This document shows, piece by piece, positions 17,565 to 24,013 of a DNA stretch of 64,000 nucleotides. This stretch comes from Caballeronia peredens (GTDB taxonomy: Bacteria > Pseudomonadota > Gammaproteobacteria > Burkholderiales > Burkholderiaceae). Location of the stretch: the NCBI GenBank assembly GCA_001544595.2, contig FCOH02000011.1:62001-126000 (forward strand). The letters run 5' to 3'. The notes beneath the pieces are model-generated. The model ran no database searches and was not told the origin of the DNA. It saw nothing but the letters and a program-made list of their open reading frames with translations. Within the stretch, counting starts at the first letter, position 1. Each line of letters starts with the position of its first letter. The translations under genes and the position numbers were made by a program.

Positions 17565-17656
17565 GCCGGGTTGCCTACGAAAGCGCCGCGAACGAAGAGC
17601 AGAAAGGGCATTGCGACGATGCCCCATGCGATAAAGATGGTGATTACGATGCTCAT
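17561..17656 (-). CDS. Tiny 31-residue membrane protein
   Basis: MSIVITIFIAWGIVAMPFLL followed by a short FVRGAFVGNPA tail is almost entirely one membrane helix. Its ATG overlaps the upstream stop and its stop overlaps the recE start, both as ATGA, which argues for real translation. Confidence 0.55.
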   Translation of the reverse strand: MSIVITIFIAWGIVAMPFLLFVRGAFVGNPA

Positions 17657-18063
17657 GGGGCTGCTCCGAAAAAGGCCACGTCTTGCCAGTGGCGGAAGGG
17701 CTTGAACTCCTGCATCTGCGCCTGAAGTCGCTTGTATTCGGCAATCTCTTCGCGGGTCATGCCCGGATACTTGATCGCCTTCTGGCGGCTCGGTTGAAAT
17801 CTGAGCGGGGCAACTTCGGTATCCGGGTCGTCGCTGATCTCGTAGAGCCAACTGCGCTTGGTGCATCCGCCATCCGTCTTTCCGACCTTGCGGAACCGAT
17901 CGCCCGGATAGTTCTTCTTGCGCGCCGTGCGGATGATGTCGCCGACATCGGCCTCGCTGATGCCCGTCTTTTCAGCGATCGTTTTGACGGTTGCAGGACC
18001 AATCAGGGCGAGCGTGTTGCGGATTCGTTCCAATCGCGGGGTCGTCTTTCGGCGTACTTTCAT
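17653..18063 (-). CDS. Hypothetical winged-helix-like protein, 136 residues
   Basis: Starts MKVRRKTTPRLERIRNTLAL. The segment GPATVKTIAEKTGISEADVG reads as a helix-turn-helix, followed by RKVGKTDGGCTKRSWLYEI as a possible wing. Basic overall. It may regulate or bind DNA in the early operon; the start at 18063 overlaps the upstream gene by 4 nt. No named family recognised. Confidence 0.55.
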   Translation of the reverse strand: MKVRRKTTPRLERIRNTLALIGPATVKTIAEKTGISEADVGDIIRTARKKNYPGDRFRKVGKTDGGCTKRSWLYEISDDPDTEVAPLRFQPSRQKAIKYPGMTREEIAEYKRLQAQMQEFKPFRHWQDVAFFGAAP

Positions 18064-18254
18064 GCCGACCTCACAAGAAGAATCGCGTACCAGAAACCGG
18101 CGATGCAGCCTGCGTAGAAGCCCATCCACAAGAGCGCGGCGACGCGCGACTTGCGCTTAGGAACGTGCAGCTTCGCTTTCGAGTAAGGCCCGAAGGCCTC
18201 GTTGAGCGAGCGCGGCGCGCGGCACTGGAAGTCTTTGATGTCGCGAGAGAACAT
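18060..18254 (-). CDS. Small membrane protein, 64 residues
   Basis: A soluble basic N-terminal half (SRDIKDFQCRAPRSLNEAFG, KLHVPKRKSR) is followed by one membrane helix, VAALLWMGFYAGCIAGFWYA. Short early-phage membrane proteins of this kind often act in host takeover or exclusion, but nothing specific is visible. Confidence 0.5.
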   Translation of the reverse strand: MFSRDIKDFQCRAPRSLNEAFGPYSKAKLHVPKRKSRVAALLWMGFYAGCIAGFWYAILLVRSA

Positions 18255-18257
18255 GGG

Positions 18258-18338
18258 TCACCTCAGGAAGGTAACGATCAGGAAGGTGGCAGGCGCCGTG
18301 ATCAGACACAGCGCCAGATAGGTGACAACAGCCCGCAT
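18258..18338 (-). CDS. Tiny 26-residue membrane peptide
   Basis: MRAVVTYLALCLITAPATFL then IVTFLR. The ATG overlaps the stop of the previous gene (ATGA) and the stop lies 3 bp before the next ATG. One predicted membrane helix, nothing else. Confidence 0.45.
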   Translation of the reverse strand: MRAVVTYLALCLITAPATFLIVTFLR

Positions 18339-18526
18339 CAGTCGCCCATCCGCATGATCGAAGCGCAGAGCACATCCCACGCGTGTTTGTCGACGATGCG
18401 CATTTCGAACTCTTCTTCGTTGACCCGGCAGTGCTCACCGGGAATCACGCAGAGTTCGTTGCCGAAGTCATCGGTGAGGAACGTCGGGATGATGGTTGTT
18501 GGCGTCGTGCCGAAGCAGAGTTGCAT
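18338..18526 (-). CDS. Hypothetical protein, 62 residues
   Basis: Starts MQLCFGTTPTTIIPTFLTDD and contains CVIPGEHCRVNEEEFEMRIV. Looks like a small beta-rich soluble protein. Upstream and downstream genes are almost touching. Not recognised. Confidence 0.45.
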   Translation of the reverse strand: MQLCFGTTPTTIIPTFLTDDFGNELCVIPGEHCRVNEEEFEMRIVDKHAWDVLCASIMRMGD

Positions 18527-18528
18527 GG

Positions 18529-18660
18529 TCAATCCTCGTATCGCTGGAACCACTCGTCAGAGCGGTCGTCGTCTTCGTCGTCTGCTTCTTCTTCGTCGTC
18601 AGGCAGATCACGCAGAAGCAGGTCATCGTGATCAGGCCACGTGTCTACGAGGCGGCTCAT
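18529..18660 (-). CDS. Highly acidic 43-residue protein
   Basis: Begins MSRLVDTWPDHDDLLLRDLP and continues with an almost unbroken Asp/Glu run; 20 of 43 residues are acidic. The ATG overlaps the stop of the 41-residue gene (ATGA). Small acidic early phage proteins include DNA mimics that block restriction enzymes or RNA polymerase, but this is only a resemblance in charge. Confidence 0.5.
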   Translation of the reverse strand: MSRLVDTWPDHDDLLLRDLPDDEEEADDEDDDRSDEWFQRYED

Positions 18661-18782
18661 TGCAGGCACACCCGGCTCAGATCGACAGTCCGGCGATACA
18701 CCGAGCGGTTCAGCCAAGGGACGAACGTGTACTCGTCGTAGGCGTTCGAGCCGATGTAAATCCAGTTGTGTAGCGTGTTCAT
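18657..18782 (-). CDS. Small 41-residue hypothetical protein
   Basis: Starts MNTLHNWIYIGSNAYDEYTF and ends RRTVDLSRVCLQ. Aromatic-rich. Coupled to the acidic 43-residue gene by ATGA. Not recognised. Confidence 0.45.
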   Translation of the reverse strand: MNTLHNWIYIGSNAYDEYTFVPWLNRSVYRRTVDLSRVCLQ

Positions 18783-18799
18783 TTGGTCTATCCCATCAG

Positions 18800-19033
18800 T
18801 TACCGAAGGAACGCGACGACAGATTGTTTGAGCATTTCCGCTTGTCGACTCTTGTCACGCTTAATGACGTATGGCTTTCCACACTGAATCCATTGCTGAC
18901 CTGCCTCCACCTCCTTGCGGATATGTCCACCCTTGCTTTCAACAGCGCGGACCTTTGTTCCATTGCTGAACAAGGCTTCATAGGCCATTTCGCCTTTCGT
19001 GCTGTAGATGGATGCGTTCAGGATCACGATCAT
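18800..19033 (-). CDS. First protein of the leftward early operon, 77 residues
   Basis: The ATG at 19033 follows GGGGTG. Starts MIVILNASIYSTKGEMAYEA and contains GGHIRKEVEAGQQWIQCGKP. It is the first gene after the structured leader and so probably the earliest expressed lytic protein. No family recognised. Confidence 0.55.
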   Translation of the reverse strand: MIVILNASIYSTKGEMAYEALFSNGTKVRAVESKGGHIRKEVEAGQQWIQCGKPYVIKRDKSRQAEMLKQSVVAFLR

Positions 19034-19062
19034 TTGCTTCACCCCGTGTTGTGGTCTTAACG

Positions 19063-19272
19063 GTGCAGTCTCAGTGGAGCGCCCTATACCCCGATCGCCA
19101 TCTCGGGATGCAACACAGGGAGGTTAGGTTCGCCAACCCTGCCACCGGAGTTCGCACCGGTTCGCTCGTTGTGCGTTTTTGATTTCGAGTGCGCCACCAC
19201 TCATGTCGCCGTAGGAGCTTCTCCATTCGGCCGCGCCCACTGGATCTCTAGGGCGCTCCACTGAAACCACAC
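19063..19272 (-). ncRNA. Structured leader RNA closed by a 24-bp helix
   Basis: On the minus strand, 19272-19249 pairs with 19086-19063 over 24 consecutive base pairs; the inner 16 bp (TCAGTGGAGCGCCCTA and its complement) are perfect. Three outer positions are G-U pairs in the minus-strand RNA but would be A-C mismatches in a plus-strand RNA, so the minus strand is the functional one. The 162-nt interior can form five hairpins at about 19090-19107, 19122-19138, 19144-19161, 19187-19202 and 19209-19230. It lies in the ~400-nt untranslated leader between PL and the first early gene. Function unknown: antitermination, attenuation or a free small RNA are possible. Confidence 0.6.
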
Positions 19273-19439
19273 TGGTAAGACTCTTCGCCAGCTCCACCCA
19301 ACAGAGCCCGGAAGTCGTTGAATCGACCTTGCGCGGGTTGCTGACACTGGCTCACGACCGAGTCATCGGCCGGCATGCGAGTCCCAAAGGAGGCATGCGG
19401 GTTGGGTTTTTAAAGAGCAGTGGTCTGTGCTGCGACCGT
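19273..19439 (-). other. 5' part of the PL leader, untranslated and hairpin-rich
   Basis: No supportable gene. On the minus strand it contains GGTC-GCAGCACA-GACC, a 6-bp repeat GCATGC around 14 nt (19374-19399 region) and GTCG-ATTCAA-CGAC. It is transcribed from PL before the 24-bp helix element. Confidence 0.45.
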
Positions 19440-19445
19440 GAAGAT

Positions 19446-19474
19446 AGTTTAGGCGCACCTAAGGACGATGTCAA
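19446..19474 (-). promoter_or_regulatory. PL-type early promoter
   Basis: On the minus strand TTGACA (19474-19469), a 17-bp spacer and TAAACT (19451-19446). Perfect -35 and good spacing. The repressor operator covers the spacer end and the first three bases of the -10 box. Transcription should start near 19439. Confidence 0.8.
19449..19462. promoter_or_regulatory. Repressor operator OL1
   Basis: TTAGGCGCACCTAA, a 14-bp repeat with TTAGG/CCTAA arms, differing at one base from the operator at PR. Confidence 0.8.
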
Positions 19475-19481
19475 AATCTTT

Positions 19482-19495
19482 TTAGGCCGGCCGAA
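19482..19495. promoter_or_regulatory. Second operator OL2
   Basis: TTAGGCCGGCCGAA, one consensus arm and one weaker arm, 33 bp (about three helical turns) from OL1 and just upstream of the PL -35 box. Could support cooperative binding. Confidence 0.6.
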
Positions 19496-19506
19496 AATAA
19501 TGGACG

Positions 19507-19530
19507 AAAAAAAAGCCGCTCGAAGCGACC
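19507..19530 (-). terminator. Terminator after the repressor operon
   Basis: On the minus strand GTCGCT-TCG-AGCGGC followed by eight T. It would stop transcripts from the cI-like gene before they enter the PL region. Confidence 0.75.
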
Positions 19531-19555
19531 TTTTCGGGGTGTCTAGAGGGCGGTC

Positions 19556-19876
19556 TCAGGGTCGGCGCAGCGCGTCTTTGCGGAAAGAATCACGCAGCGC
19601 AGGCCATCCGAAGGCGAGAAACGGCCAGAGCATGCAGGCGGCGCCAGCACCGACTGCGGTTGCACCTAGCAGGATTTGACCGTTCGGCAGGTAGACGGCG
19701 AGGAACACAAAGAGCGGGATTCCGATGCTGGACAAACCCCAGACGGAAAGGGCCGCGATTTTGAGGGTCAGGTAGGTTCGCGGCATTCGGCCGCAAATCC
19801 AGACGGTCAGGGCGACCGCCGCAAGACCGAGCGCCAGGCGGAACAGCTCGGAGCCGGCGTCGGTCAGGAATTCCAT
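19556..19876 (-). CDS. Membrane protein, possible superinfection exclusion factor
   Basis: 106 residues with three to four hydrophobic segments: LFRLALGLAAVALTVWICG, TLKIAALSVWGLSSIGIPLF and LLGATAVGAGAACMLWPFLA, ending in a basic tail. It lies downstream of the repressor gene on the same strand and ahead of its terminator, so it should be expressed in the lysogen. Membrane proteins in this position often exclude other phages; that role is inferred from place and topology only. Confidence 0.6.
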   Translation of the reverse strand: MEFLTDAGSELFRLALGLAAVALTVWICGRMPRTYLTLKIAALSVWGLSSIGIPLFVFLAVYLPNGQILLGATAVGAGAACMLWPFLAFGWPALRDSFRKDALRRP

Positions 19877-19886
19877 GGGCAGGGCT

Positions 19887-20063
19887 TTAATGGTGTTTGA
19901 GGGACTTGACGGCCCGTATGGCCATCAGCAGGTGATACGCGACCTCTTGTAAGGGGTCTTCATGGGTCTTCTCTTCCGGGCGTCTTTCAGCGGCCTTCGC
20001 AGCTGCATTTTGTCGGGTTCGATACGCCGTTAGATCAACTACGGCGACGGATTTTTGGGGCAT
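19887..20063 (-). CDS. Hypothetical protein co-transcribed with the repressor, 58 residues
   Basis: The ATG at 20063, after GAGGGAAAAA, lies inside the end of the repressor gene in another frame. Starts MPQKSVAVVDLTAYRTRQNA and ends HLLMAIRAVKSLKHH; helical and basic. Not recognised. Confidence 0.55.
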   Translation of the reverse strand: MPQKSVAVVDLTAYRTRQNAAAKAAERRPEEKTHEDPLQEVAYHLLMAIRAVKSLKHH

Positions 20064-20517
20064 TTTTTCCCTCGGGGTAAGGAACGTTCGACAGCAGTTC
20101 CTCCGCCTCGCTTTCAGCTTGGTCGAGCAGGCTGCTGGTGTCGGCAGAATATCCCGATTCTTCATTCGATAGGGAAAGTAAAAGTAGACCTGCGTGTAAG
20201 GTGAATGACCTGCGTGCCACCTCGCCAAGCCCGTCAAATCGTATGGCGCACTGAATTAGCCGCTCCGCTTCGTCGCTTACAGGCCGCAATTCCTTCGTAT
20301 TCGGCGTTTTGGTTTTGTCTCCAAACATCAGCCACCATGGATCTACATCGAGGACTTGACAAATCTTCAACAGGTTCGACGCTTCGAGTCTCTTGATGTC
20401 CCCGTTTTCCCAATCGTTCACCGTCGGCGCGCTCACGTCGCACCGTCGGGCGAATTCCGACTTCGAAAGGCCTACTTCCTGCCGTCGGCTAGCAATCCGT
20501 TTGTTCCAGTTGTCCAT
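20035..20517 (-). CDS. CI-like phage repressor (XRE HTH), no peptidase domain
   Basis: 160 residues. The XRE helix-turn-helix occupies about residues 6-65: RIASRRQEVGLSKSEFARRC, then VSAPTVNDWENGDIKRLEAS and DVDPWWLMFGD. The C-terminal ~90 residues are helical and show no S24 peptidase signature (no Ala-Gly cleavage site or Ser/Lys dyad), so RecA-driven self-cleavage is not expected. It should bind the TTAGG-type operators at PL and PR and keep the lysogen silent. Confidence 0.8.
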   Translation of the reverse strand: MDNWNKRIASRRQEVGLSKSEFARRCDVSAPTVNDWENGDIKRLEASNLLKICQVLDVDPWWLMFGDKTKTPNTKELRPVSDEAERLIQCAIRFDGLGEVARRSFTLHAGLLLLSLSNEESGYSADTSSLLDQAESEAEELLSNVPYPEGKNAPKIRRRS

Positions 20518-20552
20518 GAGGCAAGCCTAATATTTTCAGGTTTAGGTATGGC

Positions 20553-20581
20553 TTGTTTTTTAGCTTAGGCGCGCCTAAAAT
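20553..20581 (+). promoter_or_regulatory. PR-type early promoter
   Basis: TTGTTT (20553-20558), 17-bp spacer, TAAAAT (20576-20581). The first three bases of the -10 box are also the last three of the operator, exactly as at PL. Confidence 0.75.
20565..20578. promoter_or_regulatory. Repressor operator OR1
   Basis: TTAGGCGCGCCTAA, a perfect 14-bp palindrome. A further TTAGG half-site at 20542-20546 and CCTAA at 20526-20530 lie on the repressor side and may control its own promoter. Confidence 0.85.
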
Positions 20582-20613
20582 GAGGACACTCCTTCCACAA
20601 CCGGGCAAAGGAA

Positions 20614-20850
20614 ATGACTAAGCCAAAAGATCCTGGTCAGCTGGCCAGTGTCGTGATCGACAAGTTGGGCGGTACTTCGGCAGTCGCTCGACTGTGCGAA
20701 TGCAAACCTCCGTCCGTGCACGAGTGGCGCACGAAGGGCTTCCCGAAGCCGCGGCTGCAATATCTCCGCCTCGCTCACCCGGAAGCCTTCGAGGGGCTTG
20801 AGGACGAATCGGCCAGACATGAACACGCAACCGCGTCGGCCGCTGCCTGA
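20614..20850 (+). CDS. Cro/YdaS-like DNA-binding protein
   Basis: 78 residues. The helix-turn-helix is VVIDKLGGTSAVARLCECKP followed by PSVHEWRTKGFPK, typical of YdaS/Cro proteins. It is the first gene under PR and should compete with the repressor and favour lytic growth. The short Ala-rich tail (HEHATASAAA) is not conserved in the family. Confidence 0.8.
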   Translation: MTKPKDPGQLASVVIDKLGGTSAVARLCECKPPSVHEWRTKGFPKPRLQYLRLAHPEAFEGLEDESARHEHATASAAA

Positions 20851-20927
20851 TTCCCCGCAGGCCGCGATACGTCCGAATTATTGAGCAACCACAAAAGGTT
20901 GTAACCCCCCGAAGCGCTGGAGGCCAC

Positions 20928-21431
20928 GTGGGACTTAGAAACGCATATCGCGACATGGCGCGTAATCATCCGGACGGATGGGACGGCATGGCGCGTGATC
21001 TTGGAATGTCGCGCGCAGCGCTCGAAAGCCGCGTCTTCGAGAAGAAGGGCCAGCGCATGCACGTCGATACGGCGCTGGAGATGCAGGCGAGTTCGGGCTC
21101 GACGCTCTTCGCGCAGGCAGTCGCCCAGATCTCGGGCGGAACGTTCATCGCGCTGCCGGCGTTGGACGAAGACGATCTGCCGAACGAGGAACTGCTCGTG
21201 AAGTTTCAGCAGATTCTCGAAGAGTTGGGCCGACTCGTGACGCGCCACCGCGAAGTGCTTGAGGACGGCATCGTCGACGAAGACGAAAAGAGGGACCTGC
21301 AGGCGATCGCGGACAACATGCACCGCCGCATTCAGGAACTGCTCGCCATCACATTCCGCATCTATTGCGTCGACGAGGCCAAGGGTGCCGAAGCGATGCA
21401 CAAGGTCGCGAAACTGGCCTCGCGGGGCTAA
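20928..21431 (+). CDS. CII/YmfL-type phage regulatory protein
   Basis: 167 residues from a GTG at 20928 with TGGAGG upstream. The HTH region GWDGMARDLGMSRAALESRV followed by FEKKGQRMHVDTALEMQASS matches the CP76/YmfL family of phage regulators, and the remainder is a long helical oligomerisation region. The position after the Cro-like gene fits a CII-like role in the lysis-lysogeny choice. Confidence 0.75.
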   Translation: MGLRNAYRDMARNHPDGWDGMARDLGMSRAALESRVFEKKGQRMHVDTALEMQASSGSTLFAQAVAQISGGTFIALPALDEDDLPNEELLVKFQQILEELGRLVTRHREVLEDGIVDEDEKRDLQAIADNMHRRIQELLAITFRIYCVDEAKGAEAMHKVAKLASRG

Positions 21432-21444
21432 TCGAGAACGCGTC

Positions 21445-22353
21445 ATGGCCAAATCTGACGACAAAGCCGACGTCTGGATGCCGCTGTACATCGGCGACTA
21501 TCTCGCGGACACGAACCGGCTGACGACCGAGCAGCACGGTGCCTATTTGCTCCTGATCATGGACTATTGGCGCAACGGACCGCCTCCCGATGATGAAGAA
21601 ATTTTGCAAAACGTGACCCGTTTGTCGAAGTTTCTTTGGAAGAAGCACGGCCCCGTACTTCAGAAATTTTTTACGGTCGAAAACGGTGTCTGGCGTCACA
21701 AGCGAATCGACGAAGAAATGGCCGGAGCCGCGTCCGGTAAGGCTGCGGCGTCTGAGAAGGCGCGTATTGCAGCCAATGCGCGATGGGGTAAAGCAGATGC
21801 TCAGAGCATTGCCCAAGCACATGCTCCGAGCATGCTTGAGGAATGCCCTTCACAGTCACCTTCACCTACACCTAATAAACCCAAGGCAGCGCATCAGGTA
21901 TTCGAAGCAGGTGGCGAGAGCGACCGTGGGAATGCGCTGCCCGAGATTCAATCGAATTTGACCGAAGAGCAAAAAGCGCTCATCCCGGTCGTGAAGGCTC
22001 TGCGCACGGCAGGCGTCGCGGTGATGGCTGCGAATCCGCTAGTCGCCGAATGGGCAGCAAAGGGGCTGACGGCTGAGCGCGTGCCTGAACTCATCGAGTT
22101 CTTGCGTGCCCGTGGCAAGACCGGAAACATCCATCCGAACTACCTCAACACGGTCATCGACGACGCGCTCAATCCGCCCGCGCCGAAGGCCGTTAAGCCT
22201 CGCGCTGACGACTGGTTCCGTTCGCCTAAGGGCATTGAGCGCAAGGCTTCGGAACTTGGCATCTATGCCCGCCCGGGCGAAAGCCACGACGCGCTGCGTG
22301 AGCGTTGCGACAGCGAATTGCGCCGCCGTGAACAGCAAGGAGTCGCAGCATGA
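21445..22353 (+). CDS. DUF1376 (YdaU-type) phage replication protein
   Basis: 302 residues from ATG 21445. The N-terminal DUF1376 domain is unmistakable: WMPLYIGDYLADTNRLTTEQ, HGAYLLLIMDYWRNG and the KAAASEKARIAANARW segment. A Pro/Ser-rich linker leads to a C-terminal region (LIPVVKALRTAGVAVMAANP, GNIHPNYLNTVIDDAL). Proteins of this group replace the O-type initiator in many Burkholderia phages. No helicase gene follows, so host helicase loading is likely. Confidence 0.8.
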   Translation: MAKSDDKADVWMPLYIGDYLADTNRLTTEQHGAYLLLIMDYWRNGPPPDDEEILQNVTRLSKFLWKKHGPVLQKFFTVENGVWRHKRIDEEMAGAASGKAAASEKARIAANARWGKADAQSIAQAHAPSMLEECPSQSPSPTPNKPKAAHQVFEAGGESDRGNALPEIQSNLTEEQKALIPVVKALRTAGVAVMAANPLVAEWAAKGLTAERVPELIEFLRARGKTGNIHPNYLNTVIDDALNPPAPKAVKPRADDWFRSPKGIERKASELGIYARPGESHDALRERCDSELRRREQQGVAA

Positions 22354-22607
22354 CGACAGTGACCGAACGCTTCGTGAGCATCGGAATGGAGGCGCTTGCG
22401 GTGCGGCATCTGGAGCTTTCATTTGTGGCCGAGATAGCACGTGGAACGCTTAGCAGCGACGAGCGGATCGACTGGGAAGCGATTCTCATCGATCGTCGAG
22501 AACATCTGGCGAAGAAGATCGACGAGGCAATGACGGCGATGAACATGACGCCGGATGCAACTCTCGAATCGATCTATGCCGAGTGGCAGCGGAGGGCAAA
22601 GCGATGA
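22350..22607 (+). CDS. Hypothetical protein, 85 residues
   Basis: Starts MTTVTERFVSIGMEALAVRH; fully helical, acidic in the middle, basic end. Coupled by ATGA to both neighbours. Not recognised. Confidence 0.55.
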   Translation: MTTVTERFVSIGMEALAVRHLELSFVAEIARGTLSSDERIDWEAILIDRREHLAKKIDEAMTAMNMTPDATLESIYAEWQRRAKR

Positions 22608-23128
22608 GCGACTACGACCAATCCCGCGCCGGCATGTGTGCCGCCTACGGCTGTCCGCTCTTCGGCACAGTCGGCTCTGACGGGCGCTGGTACTGCTTCT
22701 GCCACATCAACAAGCCCGCCGCGCTGAACGATTCCATCACGCGGATGCTTCGCGAAGAACTCATGTCGATCGTCGAATCGACGATCGACATTCGCCGTTG
22801 CTTCAGTTCGTTCTACGGCAACGAAGCTGGCTATCGCGCGATCCAGCGCCGCCTTGTCGAGATGGATCGAAAGGATTTGCTCTTCAACGCCGACGGGCGC
22901 GACACGCCTCCGACACCGCCGTCCGGACGAACCATGAAGCCCGTCGTGAAGATGTGGCTCATGCGCCTTGAGCGCGAACTGATCGAGCAGACGGGAAAGC
23001 TCGGTGAGCAAGAGCGCCTTCCCCTTACCGTGCCGACGGCGCCCGTCATCGGCCCGACTCACGCGACCGAGCATTTTTCGGAAGCCGCAAACCGCCTTGT
23101 TGATCGACTCCCGGAGATGGGCCGATGA
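22604..23128 (+). CDS. Hypothetical protein with N-terminal Cys-rich zinc-finger-like motif
   Basis: 174 residues from ATG 22604 (ATGA overlap). CAAYGCPLFGTVGSDGRWYC followed by FCH gives Cys and His residues spaced for a treble-clef or zinc ribbon. The rest is helical (LREELMSIVESTIDIRRCFS). Phage replication modules often carry such small zinc proteins; the function is unknown. Confidence 0.6.
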   Translation: MSDYDQSRAGMCAAYGCPLFGTVGSDGRWYCFCHINKPAALNDSITRMLREELMSIVESTIDIRRCFSSFYGNEAGYRAIQRRLVEMDRKDLLFNADGRDTPPTPPSGRTMKPVVKMWLMRLERELIEQTGKLGEQERLPLTVPTAPVIGPTHATEHFSEAANRLVDRLPEMGR

Positions 23129-23256
23129 CCTTACCCGACAACTTCGATCCGCTGTTCGCAGCGCTCGGAATCCGCCGCCGCGACTGGACGGCGCCCGTTC
23201 AACCGCAGCAGCCGACTCGGCTAGCCGGGGCTAGAGATTTGGGGGACGCATGCTGA
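23125..23256 (+). CDS. Small 43-residue hypothetical protein
   Basis: ATG overlaps the upstream stop (ATGA); the 3' end overlaps the rusA start by 7 nt. Starts MTLPDNFDPLFAALGIRRRD. Not recognised. Confidence 0.45.
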   Translation: MTLPDNFDPLFAALGIRRRDWTAPVQPQQPTRLAGARDLGDAC

Positions 23257-23732
23257 CGGTCACGCTTCCTTACCCGGTTTCCGCGAATCGCTACTGGCGC
23301 GTGCGCGTCGTGAAGGGCGTGGCGATGACCTACGTGTCGGCTGAGGCCAAGTCGTACAAGGCCGATGTCGCGACCATCGTGCGCGCCGCTGGTGCTCGTG
23401 CGCCGCTCGCCGGCCGCATCGCGATCGACTACACGCTGTTCCCGAAGCGTCCGCAGGATTGGCAGCGCCGCGCGCGCAAGCTCGGCGACGCATGGCACGA
23501 CGACGTGATGTGCCTCGATCTCGACAACGCGCAGAAGGTGCTGCTCGACGCGCTGAAGGGCGTGGCGTTCGAGGACGACAAGTGGGTGCGTCGCATCTCG
23601 GCATCGCGTGCGGAGCCGGATGGCGAGGCTCGCATCGTGGTTCGTATCTCGCAGATCGGCACGCCGCAGCCGCAGGCCGCGCTCGATCTCCCGGCGGTCG
23701 CGCCGTCGCTCTTCGATCCGCTGGGGGGCTAG
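23250..23732 (+). CDS. rusA: RusA-family Holliday junction resolvase
   Basis: 160 residues. The fold starts LPYPVSANRYWRVRV; the catalytic cluster is LDLDNAQKVLLDALK with Asp90 and Asp92 and Lys96, and the third acidic site is in FEDDKWV (109-110). RusA cuts four-way junctions and clears branched DNA before packaging. The C-terminal ~25 residues (PQPQAALDLPAVAPSLFDPL) are a loose tail. GGGGGA before the ATG fits a strong ribosome site. Confidence 0.9.
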   Translation: MLTVTLPYPVSANRYWRVRVVKGVAMTYVSAEAKSYKADVATIVRAAGARAPLAGRIAIDYTLFPKRPQDWQRRARKLGDAWHDDVMCLDLDNAQKVLLDALKGVAFEDDKWVRRISASRAEPDGEARIVVRISQIGTPQPQAALDLPAVAPSLFDPLGG

Positions 23733-23734
23733 CC

Positions 23735-23983
23735 ATGGCATTCGGCATCGTCCAAGTCGCCGGCATGCTCGCGCGCGATCCGCAGTTCATCGAATGGGTC
23801 GGGCAGTGGACGGTGCCGCCGCGCGCGGTGAGCGCCGAAGAGGCCGCGCAGTTCATCCGCATGGTCTGCAAGGTCGAGAGCCGCCGCGAATTGGCTACCG
23901 ACCGCGACGCAGAGCAGCGCTTCCACAACTTCATTCGCAAGCCGTTCGTCGCCTGGCGAGAGCGGCAAGCAGAGCACGCGTAA
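23735..23983 (+). CDS. Hypothetical protein, 82 residues
   Basis: Starts MAFGIVQVAGMLARDPQFIE and continues with SAEEAAQFIRMVCKVESRRE. It looks like a conserved small protein placed after rusA in Burkholderia phages; the helical, mixed-charge content gives no function. Confidence 0.6.
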   Translation: MAFGIVQVAGMLARDPQFIEWVGQWTVPPRAVSAEEAAQFIRMVCKVESRRELATDRDAEQRFHNFIRKPFVAWRERQAEHA

Positions 23984-24013
23984 CCCAGCTTCATCAACCA
24001 CAAGAGGCAGACC

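Noticed and set aside
19122..19161. tRNA-like arms (GGTTCGCC and ACCGG hairpins)
   Set aside because: No acceptor stem, anticodon arm or CCA arrangement could be built around them.
19063..19272. Small transposon-like element (MITE) bounded by 16-bp inverted repeats
   Set aside because: No flanking target duplication is visible, and the arms extend through G-U pairs that fit only a minus-strand RNA, which favours an RNA structure.
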